Shown in pieces: positions 6,997-15,183 of a DNA stretch of 41,040 bases. The notes under the pieces are model-generated. The model was not told the DNA's origin, made no database searches, and was given only the letters and a program-made list of their open reading frames with translations. Position numbers and translations under genes: made by a program. The stretch is from Streptomyces mexicanus. Its GTDB lineage: Bacteria > Actinomycetota > Actinomycetes > Streptomycetales > Streptomycetaceae. The stretch covers positions 1,911,574 to 1,952,613 of the forward strand of contig NZ_LR732544.1 in the NCBI RefSeq assembly GCF_902506575.1, given 5' to 3'. Each line of letters starts with the position of its first letter. Position 1 is the first letter of the stretch.

Positions 6997-8595
6997 TCAG
7001 GCGAGGGCGACGAGGTCGGCGTAGTCGGAACCCCACAGGTCCTCGACGCCGTCGGGCAGCAGAATGATCCGCTCCGGCTGCAGCGCCTCCACCGCGCCCT
7101 CGTCGTGCGTGACCAGCACGACCGCGCCCTTGTAGGTGCGCAGCGCGCCGAGGATCTCCTCGCGGCTGGCGGGGTCGAGGTTGTTGGTGGGCTCGTCGAG
7201 CAGCAGGACGTTCGCGGAGGAGACCACGAGGGTCGCCAGGGCGAGGCGGGGCTTCTCGCCGCCGGAGAGGACCCCGGCCGGCTTGTCGACGTCGTCGCCG
7301 GAGAACAGGAACGAGCCGAGCACCTTGCGGACCTCCACGAGGTCCATGTCGGGGGCGGCCGAGCGCATGTTCTCCAGGACCGTGCGGTCCGGGTCGAGGG
7401 TCTCGTGCTCCTGGGCGTAGTAGCCGAGCTTGAGGCCGTGACCGGGGACGACCGCGCCGGTGTCGGGCTGTTCGACGCCCGCGAGCAGGCGCAGCAGGGT
7501 GGTCTTGCCCGCACCGTTGAGCCCGAGGATGACGACCCGTGAGCCCTTGTCGATGGCCAGGTCGACGTCGGTGAAGATCTCCAGGGAGCCGTACGACTTC
7601 GACAGGCCCTCGGCCATCAGCGGGGTCTTGCCGCAGGGCGCCGGCTCGGGGAAGCGCAGCTTGGCCACCTTGTCCTGCTGGCGGACCTCCTCCAGGCCCG
7701 AGAGCAGCTTCTCCGCGCGCCGCGCCATGTTCTGCGCGGCGACCGTCTTGGTGGCCTTGGCGCGCATCTTGTCGGCCTGCGCGTTCAGCGCGGCGGCCTT
7801 CTTCTCGGCGTTGGCGCGCTCGCGCTTGCGGCGCTTCTCGTCGGCCTCGCGCTGCTGCTGGTAGAGCTTCCAGCCCATGTTGTAGATGTCGATGGTGGCG
7901 CGGTTGGCATCCAGGTAGAACACCTTGTTGACGACCGTCTCCACCAGGTCGACGTCGTGGCTGATGACGATGAAGCCGCCGCGGTAGGTCTTCAGGTAGT
8001 CGCGCAGCCAGAGGATCGAGTCGGCGTCGAGGTGGTTGGTCGGCTCGTCCAGCAGCAGGGTGTCCGCGTCGGAGAACAGGATGCGGGCCAGCTCGATACG
8101 GCGGCGCTGACCGCCGGAGAGCGTGTGCAGGGGCTGGCCGAGCACGCGGTCGGGCAGGTTGAGCGCGGCGGCGATGGTGGCGGCCTCGGCCTCGGCGGCG
8201 TACCCGCCCTTGGTGAGGAACTCCGTCTCCTGGCGCTCGTACTGCTTGAGGGCCTTCTCCCGGGTGGTGCCCTTGCCGGTGGCGATGCGCTGCTCGTTCT
8301 CGCGCATCTTGCGGATCAGCACGTCCAGGCCCCGCGCGGAGAGGATGCGGTCACGGGCGAGCACGTCGAGGTCGCCGGTGCGCGGGTCCTGCGGGAGGTA
8401 GCCGACCTCGCCGGAGCGGGTGACGGTGCCTGCGGCGGGGATGCCCTCGCCGGCCAGGACCTTGGTCAGGGTGGTCTTGCCGGCACCGTTGCGCCCGACC
8501 AGGCCGATGCGGTCGCCCTTGGCGACGCGGAAGGTGGCGTTCTCGATGAGGATGCGGGCACCGGCGCGCAGCTCGATGCCGGAAGCGGAGATCAC
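6997..8595 (-). CDS. ABC-F family ATPase, two ABC domains
   Basis: A 532-residue soluble protein with two complete nucleotide-binding domains and no membrane domain, the ABC-F layout of ribosome-associated factors (Uup, EttA and antibiotic-resistance factors). Walker A motifs are GRNGAGKTT (34-42) and GLNGAGKTT (about 355). Signatures are LSGGQRRRIEL (about 157) and LSGGEKPRLAL. Walker B segments are LLLDEPTNHLD and LLLDEPTNNLD. The inter-domain linker is long and very basic (about 245-300, many Lys/Arg/Ala), as expected for a P-site tRNA interaction motif. GTG 8595 is preceded by CTGGAG. Whether it is a housekeeping translation factor or a resistance protein cannot be read; its conserved position next to gbn favours housekeeping. 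Confidence 0.92.
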   Translation of the reverse strand: MISASGIELRAGARILIENATFRVAKGDRIGLVGRNGAGKTTLTKVLAGEGIPAAGTVTRSGEVGYLPQDPRTGDLDVLARDRILSARGLDVLIRKMRENEQRIATGKGTTREKALKQYERQETEFLTKGGYAAEAEAATIAAALNLPDRVLGQPLHTLSGGQRRRIELARILFSDADTLLLDEPTNHLDADSILWLRDYLKTYRGGFIVISHDVDLVETVVNKVFYLDANRATIDIYNMGWKLYQQQREADEKRRKRERANAEKKAAALNAQADKMRAKATKTVAAQNMARRAEKLLSGLEEVRQQDKVAKLRFPEPAPCGKTPLMAEGLSKSYGSLEIFTDVDLAIDKGSRVVILGLNGAGKTTLLRLLAGVEQPDTGAVVPGHGLKLGYYAQEHETLDPDRTVLENMRSAAPDMDLVEVRKVLGSFLFSGDDVDKPAGVLSGGEKPRLALATLVVSSANVLLLDEPTNNLDPASREEILGALRTYKGAVVLVTHDEGAVEALQPERIILLPDGVEDLWGSDYADLVALA

Positions 8596-8996
8596 GGACA
8601 GACTCCAGGGCGGGTGAAGGAGGCGGGACGGTCGGCTGAGGTGGATCCCGCCGTCTAATGCGCGAGGAGAATGGCCATGCGGAACAGTCTAACGGGGGTG
8701 TGCAAGCGCTTTTTCCGGGTGCGGACGGCCGGACCGTGCTGAGCGGTGGGCCGCGGGGCGCGGCACCGCACGGCCGCCGGCCGGGTCGAGGGGCTGCCGG
8801 GTGGCCGGACGGCCGGGTCGAGGGGCGTTGTCAGTGGCCGGTGCCAGACTGGGCGCACATCGGGAATTCCGGAGCGGTCCGGACGTTCCGGCGTGTTCCT
8901 GCGCCAGAGCGACAGAGCAGCACAACGACAGAGCAGCACAGCGCAGCACAGCACCACAGCAGACGACGACCACCGGCTCACAAGGGAGTGATCGGC
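8596..8996. promoter_or_regulatory. Divergent intergenic region with direct repeats
   Basis: This 401-bp region between the ABC-F gene (leftward) and the VOC gene (rightward) must hold both promoters. A 17-bp word beginning CGGCCGGGTCGAGG occurs at 8778-8794 and again at 8810-8826. Nearer the VOC start, a 15-bp word (CGACAGAGCAGCACA) is repeated at 8910-8924 and 8926-8940 and decays into further CAGCACA copies up to about 8963. No clear -35/-10 pair was recognised. Confidence 0.45.
8910..8940. repeat. 15-bp tandem direct repeat in the VOC gene leader
   Basis: Two identical copies of CGACAGAGCAGCACA with a 16-bp period (8910-8924, 8926-8940), followed by degenerate CAGCACA copies to about 8963. 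It is purine/cytosine-rich and almost free of U in the RNA sense, so it probably gives an unstructured leader or is a slippage product. Confidence 0.6.
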
Positions 8997-9410
8997 ATGG
9001 CGGACGTGATCGACGGGCGCCCGGGTATCTGTCCCACACTGCTGTACGCGGACGCGAAAGCGGCGGTGGAACAGCTCACCGAGGCCTTCGGGTTCACGGA
9101 ACTGGCGGTGTACGAGGGCGAGGACGGCCTCGTGCACCACGCCGAGCTGGCGTTCGGCAACGGCGTGGTGATGCTCGGCTCCCGCGGCCGCGGCGGCCGC
9201 TTCGACGAGGCGATGCGCGGCGCCGGCCCGGCGGGGGTGTACGTCGTCGTGGACGACGTGGACGGCCACTACCAGCGCGCGGTGGACCACGGCGTGGAGA
9301 TCCTGATGCCGCCGACGGACCAGGACCACGGCTCCCGGGACTACCTGGCCCGGGACGCCGAGGGCAACATCTGGAGCTTCGGCACCTACGCCCCGCGCAC
9401 GGAGGGCTAG
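8997..9410 (+). CDS. VOC-superfamily (glyoxalase/bleomycin-resistance-like) protein
   Basis: A 137-residue vicinal-oxygen-chelate protein with two beta-alpha-beta-beta-beta halves: ICPTLLYADAKAAVEQLTEAFGF, then VYVVVDDVDGHYQRAVDHGVEI, ending in RDYLARDAEGNIWSFGTY. The family includes glyoxalases, dioxygenases and drug-binding proteins, and this compact single-domain type (close to the PhnB/YdcG-like group) is usually uncharacterised. ATG 8997 is chosen because AAGGGAG lies 8-9 nt upstream. An in-frame GTG at 8988 overlaps that ribosome-binding site. The gene is divergent from the ABC-F gene and convergent with the next. Confidence 0.85.
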   Translation: MADVIDGRPGICPTLLYADAKAAVEQLTEAFGFTELAVYEGEDGLVHHAELAFGNGVVMLGSRGRGGRFDEAMRGAGPAGVYVVVDDVDGHYQRAVDHGVEILMPPTDQDHGSRDYLARDAEGNIWSFGTYAPRTEG

Positions 9411-9530
9411 ACCCTTGCGGGCCGTGCGCCGACGCGACCACGCAGGGACCGGCCGACTCCGCGCGAGAGGACCGGCCAGGACCGGCTGCGCACGGGATGG
9501 CCGGCTCCGCGCCGGAGGGCCGGCTCCCGC

Positions 9531-11156
9531 CTAGCTCCCGCCGGTGTGGACCTGGAACGCCGCCCGGCGGACGGCCTTGGCCAGGGCGGGGTCGGGGTGC
9601 GCGGCGGCGAGCGCGACCAGCACCTGCACGGTGCGGGGATGCCCCACGGCCCGCACCTCGTCGAGCAGCGCGGGCGCCGTGGGCTGTGCGGCGGCCTCCA
9701 GGTGCCGGACGAGCATCGCGGCCTCCCCGTGGTCGGCGACGGCCGCGGCGGTGTCCACCCACAGCCACGTCGCCTCCTCGCGGGTGAGGACCTCGTGGGC
9801 GTCCTCCGGGTCGATGCCGTCGTGCTCCGCCAGCCACAGCAGGGCGTAGGGCCTCAGGGCGGGTTCGTCGAGCACGGCCCGTACGTCGGGCTCGGCGGGT
9901 GCGCCGACCACGCGCAGCGCCTCGAAGGCGAGCCCGCGCAGCAGCGCGTCGTCGCCGCGGGCGGCGGCGAGCAGTTCGGTGACGGCGCTGCCCACGGGGC
10001 GGGCGGCGAGCCAGGCGCGGTACTCGGCGCGGGCCGCGTTGGGGCGCAGCTGGGCGCAGCCGCGCAGCATGTCCTCGGCCGACTGCTCGATGTTCCCGGC
10101 CGGGCTCTGGGCGGCGACGCAGATCTGCTCCAGCTTGACCCACACCGCCCAGTTGCCGAGCGGGGTGAGGGTGGCCTGCCCGTCGCCGTAGGTGAGCGCC
10201 CCGACGGAGGCGAGGGCGCCCAGTGCCCAGTCGAGCAGCGGCACCAGCGCGGCCTCCTCGACGGGACCGCCCGCGGCAGGCTCGCCCGGCCGGCTGCCGG
10301 CGGCCGAGGGCAGGCCCGTGGCCGCGAGGCGCTCGCCCGGGGACGCCACGGCCGGTGCTTCGGCCTCCTGGGGGGCGCCCGGGTCCGTCACGGCGGTTCC
10401 GGGCCGCCCGGTGCCGGGCGCGGCGGCTACGGCGGCGTGGAGGCGTTCGGGGCCGGGCGCGAGATGCGGGCCGGTGCCGGTGCCCGGAGTGCGGGCGGGC
10501 GCGGGGCCGGAGGCGGGGTCGTAGGGGACCTCGCAGCGTTCCGTGCGCAGTTCGGTGACGCGTTGCCTCAGGAGGTCGAGGAGTTGGTCGACGGGGACCG
10601 GGCCGGCGGAGAGCTGGAGGAAGGAGAGCACCTGCGGCATGGCCGAGACGACCTCGGCGACGGCGGCGGGCTCGTGGCCCTCGGGCTCCGGGCAGGCGAG
10701 CGACCAGGCGTCGAACAGCGCGACCCAGCCGCGCAGCACCGCGCTGTCGTCGCGGTCCCAGGCGCGCAGTCGCCAGCCGGGGCGCGCGCTGTCGCCGTGC
10801 ACCTCGACGAGGCCCGCGAGGCGGGCGGTGTCCCAGTCGGCGCGGACCTGCGCCACGGTCAGCCCCAGTTCGCGGGCCGCCCGTGCGGCGGTCCGCTCGG
10901 ACAGGGTGGCCTTGCCGTCGGCGGTCGCCCCGGCTCGGCCGGGTCCGAGGGAGGCGTCGGCCCAGCGGGCGACGCGGACGGCCCCGGCCAGGCCGGCGCG
11001 CGCCATACGGGCCAGCTCCGCCGGTGCGGGGGTGCCCTCCGGCGGGCGTGGCGCGGTGCGGCGCGGGCGCCGCTGGTTCACGGCTCGGGGGGCGGCGGCC
11101 AGGGGTCGCGGGCGGACGAGTCGAAGCCTGGAGTCGCGTGGGGTACGGGACGTCAC
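9531..11156 (-). CDS. Large conserved actinobacterial protein of unknown function
   Basis: A 541-residue soluble protein I cannot assign to a named family. An N-terminal basic arm is followed by a helical segment around TLSERTAARAARELGLTVAQVRADW that resembles a winged-helix or HTH-type fold, then a second helical region. A Pro/Ala/Gly/Thr-rich linker (roughly residues 225-300) comes next, and then a long C-terminal helical region with HEAT-like pairs (LRGLAFEALRVVGAPAEPDV, VRHLEAAAQ). There are no membrane segments. GTG 11156 was chosen because AGGAAG lies 9 nt upstream; the longer reading to 11225 lacks such a site. The layout, a possible DNA- or protein-binding head plus a helical-repeat body, suggests a scaffold or regulator (inference). 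Confidence 0.78.
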   Translation of the reverse strand: MTSRTPRDSRLRLVRPRPLAAAPRAVNQRRPRRTAPRPPEGTPAPAELARMARAGLAGAVRVARWADASLGPGRAGATADGKATLSERTAARAARELGLTVAQVRADWDTARLAGLVEVHGDSARPGWRLRAWDRDDSAVLRGWVALFDAWSLACPEPEGHEPAAVAEVVSAMPQVLSFLQLSAGPVPVDQLLDLLRQRVTELRTERCEVPYDPASGPAPARTPGTGTGPHLAPGPERLHAAVAAAPGTGRPGTAVTDPGAPQEAEAPAVASPGERLAATGLPSAAGSRPGEPAAGGPVEEAALVPLLDWALGALASVGALTYGDGQATLTPLGNWAVWVKLEQICVAAQSPAGNIEQSAEDMLRGCAQLRPNAARAEYRAWLAARPVGSAVTELLAAARGDDALLRGLAFEALRVVGAPAEPDVRAVLDEPALRPYALLWLAEHDGIDPEDAHEVLTREEATWLWVDTAAAVADHGEAAMLVRHLEAAAQPTAPALLDEVRAVGHPRTVQVLVALAAAHPDPALAKAVRRAAFQVHTGGS

Positions 11157-11410
11157 GGGTGCAGTCTTCCTGTTGACGCTCCGAAAACCCAAACGGAATG
11201 TCACGACGGGCGAGGACAAGGCCAACGCAGGAGGCCGCGCGGAGGGCCGGAACCGGGGGTCCGGCTGCGGGCCGGCACCGGCTCGGCACGCGGTCGCCGT
11301 GCGGCCGGCGTGCGGCCGGTGCGGCTCCCGCAGGGTTCTCGCGCCGGCCCCGCGGGGTCGCGCCGGCCCTGTCCCCGCGGCCGTAAGCGGAATCCGCCCA
11401 CCGTTGTGGC

Positions 11411-11437
11411 GACCCGCCCGCCGTCCGCGGGCGGGTC
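11411..11437 (-). terminator. Hairpin terminator after the alpha/beta hydrolase gene
   Basis: GACCCGCCCG (11411-11420) and CGGGCGGGTC (11428-11437) form a perfect 10-bp stem with a 7-nt loop, directly after the hydrolase stop codon on the minus strand. There is no U-tract, which is common for Streptomyces terminators. Confidence 0.65.
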
Positions 11438-11439
11438 CG

Positions 11440-12567
11440 TCACATCAAGGGGGTGAGGAAGCGGCGCAGCGCTTCTTCGTAGGACTTGGGGTCGGCGTTC
11501 CACATGGCGCTGTGGGGCGCGTCGGGCACGGTGTGCAGGGCGATCAGGTTGGGGCGGCGCTCGGCGAGGCGGCGGGAGAACCGCCAGGGGGCCACCTCGT
11601 CGCCGGGTCCGTGGAAGATCAGCGTCGGCATCGTGAGCCCCGCGGGGTCGGCGATCTCGGCGAGCCGGTCGCTGTACAGGCCCGTACGCCCCTGGGCGGC
11701 GCGCACGGCGAGCGGCAGCAGGGGGCCGGGCGTGTGCCGTGCCTTGGCCAGGGCCCTCAGCGTCGCCTCCCAGTCGAGCACCGGCGAGTCCAGGATCAGC
11801 CCGGAGACGCGGTCGCGCAGGTCCGAGTGGAGGGCCGTCTGCAGCGCCATGGTCGCCCCGACGGACCAGCCGTACAGGACGACCCGTTCCGCGCCCTGCT
11901 CCACGGCGTGGCGCAGCGCGGCGTCCAGGTCCCGCCACTCGGTCCGGCCCAGGTGGTTCAGGCCGTCCGGGGAGCGGGGAGCGCCGGGGTCGCCGCGGTA
12001 GGTGACGTCCAGGACCGGGAAGTGCCGGTGGTGCAGGAAGCCCATGACGTTCAGGGGCAGTTCCCGGGTGGTGCCCAGCCCGTGCACCGTGATCACCCAG
12101 GTCGCGCGGACCTCCGGCAGGTACCAGGCGGGCAGGGGGCCCAGTTCGCCCGGCACCTCGATGTCCCGGTGGTGCAGGCCGAGGGCGGTGCGGGGGTTGC
12201 CGACGTACAGGTTGGGGGTGAGCCAGACCTTGTCGCGGGGGTGCAGCAGGCCGTGCGTGACGCGTTCCAGGCGGCGTACGACGGTGTCGGGCAGGTGCGG
12301 GGCGTCGGGCAGGACGGGGCCGACGACCGCGTGGGAGCCGTCGCCGGCCAGGCCGTAGGTGCCGGGGCGCAGGGAGGCCAGGTCCCGGGTGAGGGTGATC
12401 TGCCCGGCGGCCGTGCTGTGCACGGTGAGCCGGGGTTCGGTGGGCAGGGGGCGGCCCGCGGGCGCCTTGAGCGCGGCGTCGCTGGCGAGCCGGCCGGCGG
12501 CGACGCTCGCCGCGCCGGCCGCCAGGGCCGCGGTGACGGCCGCGGACATCGCTTTGACTGTGCGCAC
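11440..12567 (-). CDS. Alpha/beta hydrolase with N-terminal membrane anchor or signal
   Basis: A 375-residue serine hydrolase. The nucleophile elbow is GWSVG (Ser about residue 235). The probable acid is Asp in FHGPGDEV (about 319) and the catalytic His is in PDAPHSAM (about 352). WVITVHGLG is the strand before the oxyanion hole. Residues about 7-26 (MSAAVTAALAAGAASVAAG after MRTVKA) look like an uncleaved signal-anchor. The start is uncertain: GTG 12567 gives the most natural charged-then-hydrophobic N-terminus, ATG 12549 is shorter, and readings from 12627 or 12660 add a Pro/Arg segment. Likely a lipase, esterase or peptidase-like enzyme at the membrane; the substrate is unknown. It follows the aldolase gene on the same strand. 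Confidence 0.8.
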   Translation of the reverse strand: MRTVKAMSAAVTAALAAGAASVAAGRLASDAALKAPAGRPLPTEPRLTVHSTAAGQITLTRDLASLRPGTYGLAGDGSHAVVGPVLPDAPHLPDTVVRRLERVTHGLLHPRDKVWLTPNLYVGNPRTALGLHHRDIEVPGELGPLPAWYLPEVRATWVITVHGLGTTRELPLNVMGFLHHRHFPVLDVTYRGDPGAPRSPDGLNHLGRTEWRDLDAALRHAVEQGAERVVLYGWSVGATMALQTALHSDLRDRVSGLILDSPVLDWEATLRALAKARHTPGPLLPLAVRAAQGRTGLYSDRLAEIADPAGLTMPTLIFHGPGDEVAPWRFSRRLAERRPNLIALHTVPDAPHSAMWNADPKSYEEALRRFLTPLM

Positions 12568-12679
12568 GGGACCAGTGTCCGGGCGGACCGCCCCACCGGC
12601 CAGCGGGAGAAGGGGTCGGGGTGACATGTTCCTGCGAGTTCCAGGAACGGCGGTCTTCATCCCTGCCCGGCCGGGTCCG

Positions 12680-13375
12680 TCACCGCCGCTGCCCGTAGCC
12701 GCGCAGCCGTTCCTGCGCCTCGGCGAGCTGCTCGGGCGAGAGCAGGGAGGGGGTCAGGCCGGGCACGGACGAGGCGGTCAGCCACAGCCGGCACATCCAC
12801 TCCAGTTGGGCCGTGCGGTCGAACGCCTGGTCCAGGGTGGCGCCGTAGGTGATCGTGCCGTGGTTCTGCAGGAGGCAGCCGGAGCGGCCGGCCAGGGCGC
12901 GCAGCATGTTCCCGGCCAGTTCCTCGGTGCCGTAGGTCGCGTACGGGGCGACGCGCACCGGGCCGCCGAGCGCGCCGGCCATGTAGTGGACGAGGGGCAG
13001 CTCGGGCACGAGCGTGGAGACGGCCGTGGCGTGCACGGCGTGGGTGTGGACGACGGCGCCGGCGTCGGTGGTGCGGTAGACCGCCAGGTGCATGGGCAGC
13101 TCGCTGGTGGGGACGAGCGTGCCGAGCACCTGCCGGCCGTCGAGGCCCACCCCGGTGATGTCGTCCGGCGTGAGCCGGTCGTAGGGCACGCCGGACGGTG
13201 TGACCAGCACGGTGTCGCCCACGCGCACCGACACGTTGCCCGAGGTGCCGACGACCAGGCCGTCCGCCACGGTGCGCCGCGCCGTGGCCACCAGTTCCCG
13301 CCAGGCGTGGGCCTCCTGCTCCCCCGCGTCCCGCAGACCCGTCCCGTGTCCGTCGCCCCACCGCTGCTCAGTCAT
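12680..13375 (-). CDS. Class II aldolase/adducin family protein
   Basis: A 231-residue metal-dependent aldolase-like protein of the FucA/AraD group. The zinc ligands are visible as HTHAVH (about 108-113) and QNHGT (about 171), with the catalytic Glu in TSELPMH (about 88). The phosphate-binding region is GTSGNVSVR. Family reactions are retro-aldol cleavage or epimerisation of sugar phosphates; methylthioribulose-phosphate dehydratases also belong here, so the substrate is open. ATG 13375 has GCAGGAT upstream and matches the family start. The frame stays open upstream through the repeat array to 13624, but that extension is Gly/Ser/Val- and Arg-rich repeat translation and is not included. Confidence 0.87.
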   Translation of the reverse strand: MTEQRWGDGHGTGLRDAGEQEAHAWRELVATARRTVADGLVVGTSGNVSVRVGDTVLVTPSGVPYDRLTPDDITGVGLDGRQVLGTLVPTSELPMHLAVYRTTDAGAVVHTHAVHATAVSTLVPELPLVHYMAGALGGPVRVAPYATYGTEELAGNMLRALAGRSGCLLQNHGTITYGATLDQAFDRTAQLEWMCRLWLTASSVPGLTPSLLSPEQLAEAQERLRGYGQRR

Positions 13376-13416
13376 GCGGCGATCCTGCCAGCGGTGCGGC
13401 GGCGGACCGAACCGGC

Positions 13417-13629
13417 ACCCGCGACGGCGGACCCGAGGGAACCCGCGACGCCAGGCCGGAGGGAACCCGCGACGGCGAACCGGAGGAGAGCCCGTGACGC
13501 CAGACCCGGGGGAATCCGCGACGGCGGACCGAACCGGACCCGAGGCAACGGAACCGGCACCCAGGGCGACGGAACCGGAACCGGCGGCGACCGAACCGGA
13601 ACCCGGGGCGACGGAACCGGACACCGCCG
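13417..13629. repeat. Mosaic tandem-repeat array: five 24-bp units then four 21-bp units
   Basis: Five units of exactly 24 bp start at 13417, 13441, 13465, 13489 and 13513 (common core CCCGCGACG, then CCGGAG). After a 9-bp join, four units of exactly 21 bp start at 13546, 13567, 13588 and 13609 (core CGACGGAACCGGAACC). Both periods are multiples of three, so several frames read as octapeptide then heptapeptide repeats, for example ATEP repeats on the plus strand and GSGSVA repeats on the minus strand in phase with the aldolase. The array fills the space between the aldolase start and the PHO box. Whether it is coding residue, a slippage product or a regulatory spacer is unknown. Confidence 0.8.
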
Positions 13630-13640
13630 CGACCGTCCCA

Positions 13641-13673
13641 GTTCATCTTCCGTTCACCCTGGTTACCTACGTT
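13641..13673 (+). promoter_or_regulatory. PHO box (PhoP-binding direct repeats) upstream of pitH2
   Basis: Two adjacent 11-bp direct repeat units match the Streptomyces PhoP consensus (GTTCACC core): GTTCATCTTCC (13641-13651) and GTTCACCCTGG (13652-13662). A weaker third unit follows (13663-13673). The box ends 37 bp before the transporter start codon. The S. coelicolor pitH2 gene is reported to be PhoP-controlled (known from the ortholog, from memory), which fits this site exactly. Confidence 0.85.
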
Positions 13674-13710
13674 CGACCAGCCAATGACGCTCGAACGATT
13701 GCCTGGGTAA

Positions 13711-15129
13711 ATGGAAGGCTTCTCGCTGATCCTCGCGATTGTGGTGATCACCGCACTCGCGTTCGATTTCACGAACGGTTTCCACGACACCGCCAACGCG
13801 ATGGCCACCACCATCTCCACCGGCGCGCTCAAGCCCAAGGTCGCGGTGGCCATGTCCGCCGCGCTCAACCTCGTGGGCGCCTTTCTCTCCGTGGAGGTCG
13901 CCAACACGATCTCCAAGGGTCTCGTCGACGAGTCCGGCATTCGTCCCGAGGTCATTTTCGCCGCCCTGGTCGGGGCGATCCTCTGGAACCTGCTGACCTG
14001 GCTGGTCGGGCTCCCCTCCAGTTCCTCGCACGCCCTGATGGGCGGCCTGGTCGGCGCCACCGTCGCCTCCGCCGGCTTCGGCGCGGTGCACGGGGACGCC
14101 CTGATCACCAAGGTCGTGATCCCGGCGGTGGCCGCCCCGGTCGTCGCGGGCGTCGCGGCGATGGTCGCGACCCGGCTGTCGTACACGATCGGCGCCCAGG
14201 GCGGGAACGCGCACGGCAAGGCGGCCGAGAAGGGCCACCGCGCCGGGCAGATCGCCTCCGCCGGCCTGGTCTCGCTGGCCCACGGCACCAACGACGCGCA
14301 GAAGACGATGGGCGTCATCACCCTGGCCCTGATCGCCGGCGGCGCCCTGGCCCCCGGCTCCAACCCTCCCACCTGGGTGATCCTCTCCGCCGGCCTGGCG
14401 ATCGCGCTCGGCACCTACATCGGCGGCTGGCGCATCATCCGCACCATGGGCAAGGGCCTGACCGACCTGCAGCCGCAGCAGGGCTTCGCCGCCCAGACCA
14501 GCGCGGCCACCGCCATCCTCGCCTCCTCCCACCTGGGCTTCTCGCTCTCCACCACGCACGTGGTCTCCGGCTCGGTGATGGGCGCGGGACTGGGCCGCAA
14601 GGGCGGCGTCGTCCGCTGGTCCACCGCGGGCCGCATGACCGTCGCCTGGGTGCTCACGCTGCCGGCCGCGGCGCTGGTCGGCGCGGGCGCGGAGGCCGTG
14701 ACCGGGCTCGGCGACTGGGGCACCGCGCTCGTCGCCGTGTTCCTGGTGGCCGCGAGCGCCGCGATCTGGCTGGTCTCCCGCCGCCAGGTCGTGGACCACA
14801 CCAACGTCAACGAGACGGCTCAGGCGGCCGAGGAGCCGGCCGGCGTGGTGACCCAGGCCCTGGCCGCGGTGGCGCCGCCCGCCGCCGGTCAGCCGGCCCC
14901 GGCCGAGGACGCCGCCGGCTCTCCCGCGGCCCCGGTGGCCGAAACCGTCGCCGCCGCCCCGATCCCGGAGAGCCTCACGGCGACGATCCCCGCCCAGCCG
15001 ACGGCGTCCGACCGCGCGGCCCACGCGGCCGCCACGGCCCCCGCGGCCGTCGCCCCCGCCGCGGCCGCCACGACCGCGCCTGCGGCCTCCCCCGCGCCCG
15101 CGGCGACCCCGCCGGCCGCGACCGTCTGA
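13711..15129 (+). CDS. pitH2: Low-affinity inorganic phosphate transporter, PiT family (PitH2)
   Basis: A 472-residue integral membrane protein that takes up phosphate, usually as a metal-phosphate complex with protons. The duplicated PiT signature is clear: GFHDTANAMATTISTGAL near residues 26-43, and in the second half LAHGTNDAQKTMG plus LSTTHVVSGSVMGAG. About ten transmembrane helices end near residue 355 at WLVSRRQVVDH. The remaining 110 or so residues are an Ala/Pro/Thr-rich low-complexity tail, longer than in typical PiT proteins. ATG 13711 directly begins the first helix, with GGGTAA just upstream. It sits behind a PHO box and beside the cobalamin cluster, as in S. coelicolor pitH2. The symbol is by synteny and family, not proof. 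Confidence 0.9.
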   Translation: MEGFSLILAIVVITALAFDFTNGFHDTANAMATTISTGALKPKVAVAMSAALNLVGAFLSVEVANTISKGLVDESGIRPEVIFAALVGAILWNLLTWLVGLPSSSSHALMGGLVGATVASAGFGAVHGDALITKVVIPAVAAPVVAGVAAMVATRLSYTIGAQGGNAHGKAAEKGHRAGQIASAGLVSLAHGTNDAQKTMGVITLALIAGGALAPGSNPPTWVILSAGLAIALGTYIGGWRIIRTMGKGLTDLQPQQGFAAQTSAATAILASSHLGFSLSTTHVVSGSVMGAGLGRKGGVVRWSTAGRMTVAWVLTLPAAALVGAGAEAVTGLGDWGTALVAVFLVAASAAIWLVSRRQVVDHTNVNETAQAAEEPAGVVTQALAAVAPPAAGQPAPAEDAAGSPAAPVAETVAAAPIPESLTATIPAQPTASDRAAHAAATAPAAVAPAAAATTAPAASPAPAATPPAATV

Positions 15130-15183
15130 CACCCCTCCCCAGCGCACCGGTCACCGCGCCGGTCACAGGAAAGCAGTTACGGC

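Noticed and set aside
13376..13624. N-terminal extension of the class II aldolase through the repeat array
   Set aside because: The frame is open, but the added residues are pure repeat translation, and the family start with an upstream ribosome-binding site is at 13375. Kept only as a question in the findings.
13417..13629. Possible CRISPR array
   Set aside because: The units are contiguous 24- and 21-bp repeats with no unique spacers, and no cas genes are present.
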